A stretch of 26,432 nt of DNA. It comes from Bacillota bacterium (GTDB lineage Bacteria > Bacillota > UBA994). Shown here one piece after another: positions 7,497-15,346 of the stretch; position 1 is the first letter of the stretch; each line of letters starts with the position of its first letter. The stretch spans positions 1 to 26,432 of the forward strand of contig QLUC01000009.1 of NCBI GenBank assembly GCA_018725275.1, written 5' to 3'. The notes beneath the pieces were generated by a model. It made no database searches, was not told the origin of the DNA, and saw nothing but the letters and a program-made list of their open reading frames with translations. Position numbers and translations under genes: made by a program.

Positions 7497-8375
7497 ATGC
7501 GCAAAGTGATCGTGGCTGGGGTACAAATCGCCCCGGTGCCCAATGACGTCGAGGCCAACCTAGTTAAGGTCGTGCAGTGGATGGAGAGAGCGGTGGCCAA
7601 GACGCAAGCCGAACTCATAGTATTCCCCGAGTCGGTGACCACTGGTTTTATGCCGGCCATGCGGGTAGATGAACTGTGGCACTTAGTAGATATAATCCCC
7701 GGCCGCCTGACCGCGCCTATTTGTGCCGCCGCCAAGCGACTGGGTGTCTATGTGGTCTTCCCGACCTATGAAAGGGGCGAAAGTCCCGGCGTGGTCTACA
7801 ATTCTGCCGCGCTTATTGGCCCATGTGGCACTGTTTTTGGGGTTTACCGCAAGACGCACCCCTTCCCCGGGGAAAATGTGGCGCTGGGCGGGTGGACTAC
7901 CGCCGGTACCGAGGCCAAAGTCTACGCAACATCTTTTGGTAAAGTGGGCATGATCATCTGCTACGATGGAGATTTTCCCGAGTTGTCGCGGGTACTGGCC
8001 ATGCAAGGTGCCGAAATAATTGTGCGGCCCTCGGCTTTCTTGCGCAGTTTTGACATCTGGAATTTAACGACCTCTGCTCGCGCCTATGACAACCATGTCT
8101 ATGTCATCGCGGTGAACGCAGTGGGCACAGATGCGGGTAAGGTGAACTATTTCGGCAATAGCATGATCGTCAGCCCCATCGCCGAGCGCTTGGCCCAGGC
8201 GAGGACTCAGGAAGAGTTGCTATTTGCCGAACTAGACCCGGACCCCTTGCGTTATGCGAGCTATGGCATTGATTCCCCCATGCTTTTTAACCACATGGAA
8301 GACCGTAACATTGCGAGCTATGCAGGCATTTTAAGGGCCGCTCCCAGCCCATTTGCTTCGGTACGAAGGGGGTAG
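7497..8375 (+). CDS. Nitrilase-superfamily carbon-nitrogen hydrolase
   Basis: This 292-residue protein starts at ATG 7497, with GGGAGG 9 bases upstream; an in-frame TTG at 7476 lies before that site and is unlikely. The nitrilase triad is visible: Glu45 in VFPES, Lys119 in YRKTH and Cys155 in IICYDGDFPE. The fold continues with GAEIIVRPSAF, ARAYDNHVYVIAVNAVG and GNSMIVSP. Members hydrolyse amides, nitriles or N-carbamoyl compounds with an acyl-enzyme on the cysteine. Being 5 bases upstream of the FAD subunit gene of the Mo hydroxylase places it in the same operon and suggests it processes a downstream amide or carbamoyl intermediate, for example a ureido acid. The exact substrate cannot be read. 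Confidence 0.92.
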   Translation: MRKVIVAGVQIAPVPNDVEANLVKVVQWMERAVAKTQAELIVFPESVTTGFMPAMRVDELWHLVDIIPGRLTAPICAAAKRLGVYVVFPTYERGESPGVVYNSAALIGPCGTVFGVYRKTHPFPGENVALGGWTTAGTEAKVYATSFGKVGMIICYDGDFPELSRVLAMQGAEIIVRPSAFLRSFDIWNLTTSARAYDNHVYVIAVNAVGTDAGKVNYFGNSMIVSPIAERLAQARTQEELLFAELDPDPLRYASYGIDSPMLFNHMEDRNIASYAGILRAAPSPFASVRRG

Positions 8376-8380
8376 GTGTT

Positions 8381-9250
8381 GTGTTCAATCAGTTCGACTA
8401 TGTTGCCTTACCTTCTTGGACTCTGGCCTGTTCTTTTATGGCCTCGCACCCCACCGCCATGATCTATGCCGGCGGCACCGACATCTTGGTGCGCTGCCGC
8501 GAAGGCCGACTTCTGCCTAGCCACCTAGTCGACATCAAGGGGCTTCCGGGGGCGACGGCCATGGCTCAAGCGGAGGATGGCAGTATTGTCATTGGGGCGG
8601 CGACTCCCCTTAATGCTATCGAACGCTTCCTCAAAGGCAAAGCCGGATACGAGGCCTTGGTACAGGCCGCCCATGTGGTGGGCAGCTGGCAAATTAGAAA
8701 TAGAGCCAGCCTGGGGGGGAATATCTGCAATGCCTCGCCGGCGGCTGATACCGCACCTGCCTTGCTGGTGCTAGAGGCCACGCTCCTCCTGGTCGGACCT
8801 AGTGGCGAGCGCATCTTGCCCATAGGGGAATTTTTCTTGGCGCCCGGCAAGACAGCCCTTCTTCCGGGTGAAATTCTGCGGAGCATAGTGTTGCCCGCCC
8901 AGACGCAAGCAACTGTGAGCATTTACTTAAAGGCGGCGCGCACAAAGGCGGTGGACCTCGCCCAGGTGGGGGTGGCCTTGCTGATGCTGCCGGACAAAAA
9001 CGTGCGGGTGGCTCTGGGTGCGGTGGCCCCGGTGCCCTTGCTCGCTTGGTCCGGACGGCACTCAGCGCCGCCGGCTAATTGGACAACAGAAGAAACTGAA
9101 CGCCTGGTGAGTGTAGTCGAGCAAATGGCAGCCCCGATAACAGATTTACGCGCCACGGCCGACTACCGCCGCCACATGGTTGGGGTGCTACTCAGGCGAG
9201 CGGTGGAGCAGGCCACGTTGCTGCATCAGGAACGGGGAGAGGGGAGGTAG
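8381..9250 (+). CDS. Molybdenum hydroxylase FAD-binding subunit (XDH/CoxM family)
   Basis: This 289-residue protein starts at GTG 8381 after a G-rich ribosome site. It has both FAD loops of the family: YAGGTDILV (residues 29-37) and SLGGNICNASPAADTAP (110-126). A CO dehydrogenase flavoprotein C-terminal domain with AARTKAVDLAQVGVALLM follows. It passes electrons from the 2Fe-2S clusters to FAD and on to an acceptor such as NAD or ferredoxin. Its length is usual for a separate FAD subunit. It is followed 5 bases later by the iron-sulfur subunit and then the Mo subunit, giving the three-subunit arrangement typical of anaerobes. It is cytoplasmic, with no signal peptide. Confidence 0.93.
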   Translation: MFNQFDYVALPSWTLACSFMASHPTAMIYAGGTDILVRCREGRLLPSHLVDIKGLPGATAMAQAEDGSIVIGAATPLNAIERFLKGKAGYEALVQAAHVVGSWQIRNRASLGGNICNASPAADTAPALLVLEATLLLVGPSGERILPIGEFFLAPGKTALLPGEILRSIVLPAQTQATVSIYLKAARTKAVDLAQVGVALLMLPDKNVRVALGAVAPVPLLAWSGRHSAPPANWTTEETERLVSVVEQMAAPITDLRATADYRRHMVGVLLRRAVEQATLLHQERGEGR

Positions 9251-9255
9251 GCGGC

Positions 9256-9732
9256 ATGCAGAGGAAGATTGCCTTTACGGTGAACCAGCAACAAGTCGAG
9301 ATGGTGGTTGACCCCTTCGAGCGTCTGATAGATGTCCTACGCGAGCGCCTTGACCTCACCGGTACCAAGGAGGGTTGTGGGGGTGGCGAGTGCGGGGCGT
9401 GTACGGTGCTACTTGATGGCGAGAGCGTTAACTCTTGCTTGGTCTTGGCCGTCGAGATAGATGGAAAGGCCGTCCGCACTGTCGAAGGTCTCTCGCATTA
9501 CCTGGAATTAGATGAATTGCAGCAGGCCTTTGTCAATGAGGGTGCTATTCAGTGCGGGTTTTGCACCCCGGGCATGCTCATGTCGGCACGGGCTTTGCTA
9601 GACAAGAATAGCGAGCCCACGGTGGCTGATATAAGAGAGGCCATCAGTGGCAATTTGTGCCGCTGTACGGGTTACGAGCGAATTGTGGTAGCCGTCAGCA
9701 AGGCCGCCCGACCGGCATCGGCACTGACCTAG
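9256..9732 (+). CDS. Molybdenum hydroxylase 2Fe-2S subunit
   Basis: This 158-residue protein starts at ATG 9256, preceded by GGGGAGG. It has the two [2Fe-2S] domains of the family. The plant-type cluster uses C41, C46, C49 and C61 in GCGGGECGACTVLLDGESV and the following SC. The second cluster uses C100 and C103 in QCGFCTPGM with C135 and C137 in GNLCRCTGY. All eight expected cysteines are present, so the subunit should be functional. It shuttles electrons between the Mo centre and the FAD subunit. It is encoded between those two partners and ends 13 bases before the large subunit gene. Confidence 0.95.
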   Translation: MQRKIAFTVNQQQVEMVVDPFERLIDVLRERLDLTGTKEGCGGGECGACTVLLDGESVNSCLVLAVEIDGKAVRTVEGLSHYLELDELQQAFVNEGAIQCGFCTPGMLMSARALLDKNSEPTVADIREAISGNLCRCTGYERIVVAVSKAARPASALT

Positions 9733-9745
9733 GGGAGGGGATGTT

Positions 9746-12058
9746 ATGGAAAAGACTGTTGTCGGCAAAAGTTACCCCCGCCTAGATGGTCCGGCCAAGG
9801 CCTTAGGGGCGGCCAAGTATGTCGCGGACCTCAAGATGCCCAATATGCTGTATGTCAAAGTCTTGCGCAGCCCCCACCCCCATGCACGCATTGTCAGGAT
9901 TGACAGCAGTAAGGCGGCAGCATTGCCCGGGGTGCGGGCGGTGCTCTCGGGGCAGGATTGTCAGGCCATGCTCGGCCTATACCTCATTGATCGCCCGATT
10001 TTCGCCATCGACAAGGTGCGCTTTGTGGGCGAGCCGGTAGCCGCTGTGGCGGCCACCAGTCTTCGCCTCGCCGCCCAAGCTTTGGCGTTGATTGCCGTAG
10101 AGTACGAACTATTGCCCCCGGTGCTCGATTTGGCCACGGCCCTAGCCAAAGATGCCCCCCTCGTGCATGAGAAGTTGCACGAGTACGCGCACATTCACAA
10201 TGTCTTCTTCCCGGTTCCCCATACTAACATTTCTAATCACTCCAAGATTAGAAAAGGCGATGTGAACTTGGGCTTTAGCCAGAGCGATTATGTCTACGAA
10301 GCCACCTACAGAGTGCCACAGATGCAGCATGTGCCCATCGAAGCGCATGGAGCGGTGGCCCAGATGGATATGACGGGTAAGGTCACCATCTGGTCGGGGT
10401 GTCAATCTCCTAACGCGGTGCGCAAATTGGCGGCCGTGGCCTTTAATCTGCCCGAAGGTCGCATTCGCGTCATCACCCCGCAAGTAGGCGGCGGCTTTGG
10501 GGGCAAGGCCGGCATCGGCATCGAGGGCATGGTCATGGCTTTGGCCATGCGGGTAGCGCCATACCCCGTCAGGCTGATTCTCGAGCGCGAAGAGGTTTTT
10601 TGCGGTACGGCCGTGCGGCAGGGTCTACAGGCGACCATCAAGACCGGCTACACCAAGGAGGGGCGGCTACTAGCGCAAGAGGCGGACCTAATCTGGGATG
10701 GCGGGGCCTACACCGAGTACGGGGTAAATATTGTACGCGCTGCCGCCTACTCCTCAGCCGGTCCTTATGACATCGCCCACCTGAAGACCGATTCGTACTG
10801 TGTCTACACGAATACTCCGGTGGGAGGGCCCTTTCGTGGCTTTGGTATGGGGGAGTTGCACTGGGCCTTGGAACAGCAAATTGATGCCATCGCCGCCAAG
10901 CTAGGCATGGACCCGGTGGCCATACGCCTGCAGAACGCCGTCTGCGATGGCAGTACCAACGCCACCGGAGAGGTACTGGTCGGGGTTGGGCTAAGCAAGT
11001 GCATTGAGGGCGCGGCTCGGCTAATCGGCATGGACGCTACCCCCAGTGAGAGAAAGCCTAACCACGGCAAAGGCTTGGCCTGTATGGTTAAAGGCCCATC
11101 TACCCCGGGCACGGCCGCATCTTCCGCATTTATCAAAATCAATGAAGACGGCAGCATTAATGTGACCATCAGCTCTGCCGAAATCGGTCAGGGTATGCAG
11201 ACGGTGATGGCGCAGATTGCCGCCGAGGAACTCGGTCTGTCCATGGAAATGGTGCATATTAACACGCCGGACACCGACTATAGCCCTTATGAGTGGCAGA
11301 CCGTGGCTAGCCGCATCACCTATTCCACCGGTAACGCCGTGCAGCGGGCCGCCCGCGAAGCCAGGGGCAAGCTGCTCGCCATGGCGTCCGAAAAACTAGA
11401 GAGCCCGCCGGAGAGCCTAACTATTGTTCGGGGCGTTATTACCAGGCGCGATGGCATTGGCCCTGCTACCAGCATCAAGGAACTGGCGCTAGGCTTGTCG
11501 CTCCCCACGGGAGCAGGCCGCGGCGGCCCGGTTATGGGCACGGGCTATTTTATCCCCGATGGCATCCATGGCATGGACCCAGAAACGGGCCAGACACCCA
11601 AGGTTACCTCGCACTGGACCTTTGGGGCGCAAGCGGCGGAAGTGGCCGTTGATATAGAGACCGGTAAGGTAAATGTGCTGCGCGTGTCGGCCGTCTATGA
11701 CACCGGCTTTGTCTTAAACCCCCTCCTCGCCTTAGGGCAGGTCGAAGGTGGCATCATGCAGGGCTTGAGCGTGGCTCTCTATGAAGAATTGCAGCTTAGC
11801 CAGGGGCAGGTCAAAAACCAGAGCTTTGTGGACTACAAGATCGCCACGGCGGCAGAGTTGCCGGAAATGCTCGTCGGTTTTGTCGAGACCCCGCTCGATG
11901 ATGGTCCTTACGGGGCCAGGGGTTTTGGCGAGCACACCATGGTGCCTACGGCTCCGGCCATTGCCAATGCCATATTTAATGCTGTGGGAGTGCGCATCGT
12001 CGATCTGCCGATTACACCGGAGAAAGTCCTTGCCGCTTTAAGGGCGAAACCCAAGTAG
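9746..12058 (+). CDS. Molybdenum hydroxylase large (Mo cofactor-binding) subunit, xanthine dehydrogenase family
   Basis: This 770-residue protein starts at ATG 9746 after GGGGAGGGG. It has the aldehyde oxidase/xanthine dehydrogenase hammerhead domain (residues about 15-125) and the Mo cofactor domain, with VGGGFGGK (247-254), FRGFG (363-367), EIGQGMQT (479-486) and a C-terminal GARGFGE with the catalytic-type Glu729. Arg364 matches the conserved active-site arginine of the family. Where xanthine dehydrogenases usually have Glu after GGFGGK, this protein has Ala255, so classical xanthine chemistry is doubtful. The surrounding yqeB and yqeC genes imply the selenium-dependent class. It hydroxylates a heterocycle or aldehyde using water. 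The substrate is inferred from neighbours to be a pyrimidine or similar ring. Confidence 0.93.
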   Translation: MEKTVVGKSYPRLDGPAKALGAAKYVADLKMPNMLYVKVLRSPHPHARIVRIDSSKAAALPGVRAVLSGQDCQAMLGLYLIDRPIFAIDKVRFVGEPVAAVAATSLRLAAQALALIAVEYELLPPVLDLATALAKDAPLVHEKLHEYAHIHNVFFPVPHTNISNHSKIRKGDVNLGFSQSDYVYEATYRVPQMQHVPIEAHGAVAQMDMTGKVTIWSGCQSPNAVRKLAAVAFNLPEGRIRVITPQVGGGFGGKAGIGIEGMVMALAMRVAPYPVRLILEREEVFCGTAVRQGLQATIKTGYTKEGRLLAQEADLIWDGGAYTEYGVNIVRAAAYSSAGPYDIAHLKTDSYCVYTNTPVGGPFRGFGMGELHWALEQQIDAIAAKLGMDPVAIRLQNAVCDGSTNATGEVLVGVGLSKCIEGAARLIGMDATPSERKPNHGKGLACMVKGPSTPGTAASSAFIKINEDGSINVTISSAEIGQGMQTVMAQIAAEELGLSMEMVHINTPDTDYSPYEWQTVASRITYSTGNAVQRAAREARGKLLAMASEKLESPPESLTIVRGVITRRDGIGPATSIKELALGLSLPTGAGRGGPVMGTGYFIPDGIHGMDPETGQTPKVTSHWTFGAQAAEVAVDIETGKVNVLRVSAVYDTGFVLNPLLALGQVEGGIMQGLSVALYEELQLSQGQVKNQSFVDYKIATAAELPEMLVGFVETPLDDGPYGARGFGEHTMVPTAPAIANAIFNAVGVRIVDLPITPEKVLAALRAKPK

Positions 12059-12125
12059 CAAGAAGGGGGGAAGGGTAGCCGGGAAAAGTCGTCGTATCGT
12101 TCGTTCTGCCATAGGAAGAGAAAGG

Positions 12126-13352
12126 GTGAACTTGAAGATGAAAGTGATTGACAATGTACCGGCCATTCGGGCGGGAGACTCCGTCCCTCTGGCCAAGCAG
12201 ATGGTCTTTGGTTTGCAGCACCTCTTCACCATGTTTGGCGCCACCGTCTTGGTGCCAATACTCACCGGCCTGGATATTTCCGTGGCCCTCTTTACGGCTG
12301 GCGTAGGGACGCTTTTCTTCCACTGGGCGACTAAGCGCCGGGTCCCGGTCTTTCTCGGGTCGTCATTTGCTTTTATTGGAGCACTGCAGCTGGTCATCAA
12401 GGAACATGGCCTTGGCGCGGCGCAAGGGGGCATCATCGCCGCAGGGTTGGTCTACCTCTTAGTGGCGGCGCTCGTCTACTTCGCCGGCGCAGGTATTTTA
12501 CATCGCCTCTTCCCACCCATTGTCATCGGTCCGGTCATTTCGATTATCGGCCTTAGCCTAGCTCCCGTGGCCATCAAGATGGCTAGCGGGAATTGGGGGT
12601 TGGCAATCTTCACCTTACTAGTGGTAGTCGCTGTTTCGATCTACGTTAAAGGCTTTTTTAAGATGCTTCCCGTACTTATCGCGCTAGGCTTTGGCTATAT
12701 AGCGGCGTTAATCTTCGGCATAGTGGATTTTACCGCCATAGCGGACGCCGCCTGGGTGGCAGTGCCGGCGTTCACTTGGCCTGAGTACAACTTGAGCGCC
12801 ATCACTATCATGGCCCCCATCGCCATTGCCACGGCGGTAGAACATTTCGGCGACATCATGGCGGTGGGCACCACAGTCGAGGAGGATTTTGTCAAAGAGC
12901 CGGGACTGCACCGCACCTTTATTGGCGATGGCATTGCCACGGTCATTGCGGGCATCTTCGGCGGTCCGGCCAATACTACCTACTCCGAAAACACCGGCGT
13001 CCTCGCCCTGACGCGGGTCTGGCACCCGGTCATCATGCGGTGGGCAGCAGTGTTCGCCATCACAATTGCCTTTATTCAAAAAATCGGCGCGTTTATCTCT
13101 ACCATTCCGACTGCGGTCATCGGGGGCATCGCCATCATCCTCTTCGGCATGATTGCGGCCGTGGGAGTGCGCACCGTGGTGGAAAACCAAGTCGACATGA
13201 CCAAGTCGCGCAACCTCATAGTCAGTAGCGTCATCTTTGTCCTCGGGATTGGTGGCGCAGCGTTTAACTTAGGCGGAGGTATTAGGTTCGAGGGTATAGG
13301 TCTCGCCGCCATCGTGGGCATCATCTTGAACCAGGTGCTGCCACAGGAGTAG
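12126..13352 (+). CDS. uraA: NCS2 nucleobase permease, uracil (UraA) type
   Basis: This protein of about 408 residues has around 14 hydrophobic segments and the NCS2 fold. Two features point to the uracil branch. AVEHFGD holds Glu239, and the motif NTTYSENTGVLALTR (283-297) holds Glu288; these align with the two substrate-site glutamates of E. coli UraA. Purine-type NCS2 members instead have a QN-G-containing motif there. It imports a nucleobase with a cation or proton. GTG 12126 has AGGAAG upstream; ATG 12138 is an alternative with GAAAGGG upstream. It lies 67 bases after the Mo subunit gene in the same direction and ends before a strong hairpin, so it is probably the last gene of the hydroxylase operon. 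Confidence 0.88.
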   Translation: MNLKMKVIDNVPAIRAGDSVPLAKQMVFGLQHLFTMFGATVLVPILTGLDISVALFTAGVGTLFFHWATKRRVPVFLGSSFAFIGALQLVIKEHGLGAAQGGIIAAGLVYLLVAALVYFAGAGILHRLFPPIVIGPVISIIGLSLAPVAIKMASGNWGLAIFTLLVVVAVSIYVKGFFKMLPVLIALGFGYIAALIFGIVDFTAIADAAWVAVPAFTWPEYNLSAITIMAPIAIATAVEHFGDIMAVGTTVEEDFVKEPGLHRTFIGDGIATVIAGIFGGPANTTYSENTGVLALTRVWHPVIMRWAAVFAITIAFIQKIGAFISTIPTAVIGGIAIILFGMIAAVGVRTVVENQVDMTKSRNLIVSSVIFVLGIGGAAFNLGGGIRFEGIGLAAIVGIILNQVLPQE

Positions 13353-13382
13353 GAGTTACTGATTTCTGCGGCAGAGGACTAT

Positions 13383-13430
13383 AGTAACAGCCGGTAGGGG
13401 GCAGGTATCTGTCCCCTACCGGCTGTTACT
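13383..13430. terminator. Long perfect hairpin after the permease gene (terminator or repeat element)
   Basis: Bases 13383-13400 are exactly complementary to 13413-13430. Four more pairs, including one G-T wobble, close a GTAT tetraloop at 13405-13408, giving a stem of 22 pairs. It lies 30 bases after the uraA-type stop and just before the tupB promoter, where a terminator is expected. The T tract after it (TTACTTTCT) is weak, and the stem is much longer than usual. A repeat palindrome of REP or small non-autonomous element type is the alternative. Confidence 0.65.
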
Positions 13431-13457
13431 TTCTGTTCGGCAGCAGCGGCACTATCC

Positions 13458-13466
13458 TGTTATAAT
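13458..13466 (+). promoter_or_regulatory. Extended -10 promoter for tupBC
   Basis: TGTTATAAT gives a perfect TATAAT at 13461-13466 with an extended -10 TGn directly before it. A -35 match is poor (TTCGGC at 13436-13441), as is common for extended -10 promoters. Transcription would begin near 13473, about 18 bases before the tupB ATG. This makes tupBC a separate unit from the hydroxylase operon. Confidence 0.6.
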
Positions 13467-13490
13467 GCTCTTAGAAACGAGGTGAGGGCG

Positions 13491-14192
13491 ATGGAGTTGA
13501 TTTGGCAAGGGTTGGTACAGGCGGTGCAGATGGTGTTTGCGGGTGATCGCGAGTTGTACCAAGTGGCCTGGCTCACGGTGCGTGTGACGGGAACGGCGAC
13601 GTTCCTAAGCATTATATTCGGAGTGCCGCTCGGTGCATTGCTGGGGCTGGCCAGCTTTCCGGGTCGTCGGGGGGTACAAAGTTTGTTAAACTCTACCTTG
13701 GGCCTGCCCCCGGTGGTGGTCGGTCTGTGGGTCAGCTTGCTCCTGTGGCGCAGTGGGCCGCTTGGTTTCCTCCGGCTCATGTACACTCCATCGGCTCTTA
13801 TTGTGGCGCAGGTCTTAATTGCCATGCCGAGGGTGGCTGCGCTCACCATGGCCGGGGTGATGCAGGTGGACCAGGGTTTGTCCGTTCAACTTGGGGGGCT
13901 GGGCGCTAATCGCTGGCAGACCGTCTGGCTGGTTATTCGCGAGTCGCAGCTGAGCATCATGGCGGCCTGTTTGGCGGGGTTTGGGGCGGTGGTGGCCGAG
14001 GTAGGGGCGGCTATGGCCGTTGGAGGGAACATTCGCGGTCAGACCCGCATATTGAGCACGGCTATTGTGCTGGAGGTAAACCGCGGCAACTTTGCCTTGG
14101 CGCTGGCTTTTAGTTTTGTACTCATGACCTTTACCTATATTGTGGCCATGGTGCTGACTATGATGCAACAAAGGAGACACCCATATGCTTAG
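13491..14192 (+). CDS. tupB: Tungstate ABC transporter permease (TupB-like)
   Basis: This 233-residue membrane protein starts at ATG 13491, because the canonical GAGGTGA lies 8 bases upstream; GTG 13482 falls within that site. TupB features are clear: NSTLGLPPVVVGLWV, RSGPLGFL, MYTPSALIVAQ and the inner loop AEVGAAMAVGGNIRGQTR followed by STAIVLEVNRGNFALAL. It forms the channel of a tungstate (possibly molybdate) importer with TupC. Its gene overlaps tupC by 8 bases. The substrate-binding protein TupA, normally the first gene of the operon, is absent here; upstream are only a promoter and a hairpin. Supplying W or Mo to the adjacent hydroxylase is the likely role. Confidence 0.9.
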   Translation: MELIWQGLVQAVQMVFAGDRELYQVAWLTVRVTGTATFLSIIFGVPLGALLGLASFPGRRGVQSLLNSTLGLPPVVVGLWVSLLLWRSGPLGFLRLMYTPSALIVAQVLIAMPRVAALTMAGVMQVDQGLSVQLGGLGANRWQTVWLVIRESQLSIMAACLAGFGAVVAEVGAAMAVGGNIRGQTRILSTAIVLEVNRGNFALALAFSFVLMTFTYIVAMVLTMMQQRRHPYA

Positions 14193-14919
14193 TGTGCATG
14201 ACCTAGTGATGGAGCGTAATGGGCGCACCATCCTGAACATCAAGCATGTCGAGCTACATGAAGGACAGTTTGTGGCGATAATCGGGCGCAATGGCGCCGG
14301 CAAGACCTCGCTAATTAAAGCATTGGGGCTGCTAAGTGATTTTAAGTGCTCAGCTTATACCCTCTGTGGCATAAGAAGTAATGTCCACGGGGAGCGTTTG
14401 GCAATTATGCGTCAATTTGCCCATGTCTTTCAGCGCCCGGCATTTTTACGGGGCGATGCGGTCTATAATGTGGCCCTCCCGCTGTTGTTGCGCGGGGTTA
14501 GCCGTAGCCGGGCCGAGCAGGTGGCGCTAAAGTGGCTGACCTTGGTACAGGCAGAACACCTCGCCAAACGCGCTCCCCACACCCTCAGCGGTGGTGAAGG
14601 AGCCCGCCTCAGTCTGGCGCGGGCACTGGTGACCGAGCCAAAGATACTTTTTTTTGATGAACCTTTCTCGGGTCTTGATGTGGAATCGCTGGCCTATATC
14701 TTGCGGCACCTAAAGAGTTGGCTGGCGGAGAGCAACACCACCGGGGTCCTCGTGACCCACTCCTACAATGAGGTGGCGCACCTCGCCGAGCGCCTCGTGG
14801 TTATGGGGGAGGGGACGATTAGTGCGGATGGAACGCCAAGGCAGGTGCTCACCAACCCAACAACGAGCTTTTTGCGCGACTTCGTTAGTATAGGGGCGCA
14901 TTGCCCGGGTTTTGACTAA
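14185..14919 (+). CDS. tupC: Tungstate ABC transporter ATP-binding protein (TupC-like)
   Basis: This 244-residue ATPase starts at ATG 14185 with AAGGAG upstream. It has Walker A GRNGAGKT (residues 34-41), signature LSGGE (134-138), Walker B with FFDEP (156-160) and the H-loop in VLVTHSYNE. Short length and direct coupling to tupB identify it as the TupC partner rather than a ModC, which would carry a C-terminal molybdate-binding domain. It hydrolyses ATP on the cytoplasmic side to drive oxyanion import. Its stop lies 3 bases from the end of the decayed peptidase gene on the opposite strand. Confidence 0.88.
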   Translation: MLSVHDLVMERNGRTILNIKHVELHEGQFVAIIGRNGAGKTSLIKALGLLSDFKCSAYTLCGIRSNVHGERLAIMRQFAHVFQRPAFLRGDAVYNVALPLLLRGVSRSRAEQVALKWLTLVQAEHLAKRAPHTLSGGEGARLSLARALVTEPKILFFDEPFSGLDVESLAYILRHLKSWLAESNTTGVLVTHSYNEVAHLAERLVVMGEGTISADGTPRQVLTNPTTSFLRDFVSIGAHCPGFD

Positions 14920-14922
14920 GTC

Positions 14923-15226
14923 CTATTCTAAGTGTGTGGCGAGGAAACTATAGATATCGGCAGCTTCGGCGATGAGTTTAAAGGTCGGCTTACCAGCACC
15001 ATGGCCGGCCTTCATTGTTGTCTTGGCGATAGAGTACCGCCTGGTTCTGCAAGCCGTCATTCTTTTGCAAGTAATACTTGCCCGCTACTTTCTCGGGGAA
15101 GCCATACTTGGGGTACTCCCACAATTTTCTGAGTCTTTCTTTGAGACTTTCGGTCGCCGGAAGGGACAACAGGTAGCTTTCGCAGCGGACAGCTGGTGCG
15201 TTGATAAACAAGGCAGTTGCCGATTC
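14923..15226 (-). pseudogene. Prolyl oligopeptidase remnant (internally deleted)
   Basis: Two ends of an S9A prolyl oligopeptidase are readable on the minus strand in different frames. From about 15226 down to 15035 one frame gives SLKERLRKLWEYPKYGF, then KYYLQKNDGLQNQAVLYRQ, typical of the N-terminal propeller region. From about 15025 down to the TAG at 14923-14925 another frame gives KAGHGAGKPTFKLIAEAAD and IYSFLATHLE, the exact style of the family C-terminus, including the histidine-containing GHGAGKP stretch. A normal enzyme has about 690 residues, so roughly 550-600 residues including the catalytic Ser and Asp are missing. Short plus-strand open frames over this region are chance products. 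The rest of the 420-base gap up to the MFS gene holds only that gene's promoter. Confidence 0.85.
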
Positions 15227-15299
15227 GTTGCTGGGGTAAGTCGTTCGCTGTTGGTTGGTAGTTTTACTCCCAGCTATTTTGTTTCGTTTATAGAAGTAG

Positions 15300-15305
15300 T
15301 ATAAT
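15300..15305 (+). promoter_or_regulatory. Probable -10 element for the MFS operon
   Basis: A perfect TATAAT stands at 15300-15305 in AT-rich DNA, about 42 bases before the MFS start. The -35 region 17 bases upstream (15277-15282, TTTTGT) is weak. It lies just beyond the prolyl oligopeptidase remnant. Position and -10 match support a promoter; strength is uncertain. Confidence 0.45.
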
Positions 15306-15346
15306 GAATTGAATTATGTGGGTTAGCAGCGGGTGGGGGAATGTGT

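Noticed and set aside
9746..12058. Selenocysteine in the hydroxylase
   Set aside because: No in-frame TGA was needed to keep the subunits intact; selenium in this enzyme class is a labile cofactor atom and not selenocysteine.
14932..15304. Plus-strand open frames of 66 and 110 codons in the gap before the MFS gene
   Set aside because: They lie opposite the prolyl oligopeptidase remnant, whose two ends are clearly recognisable on the minus strand.
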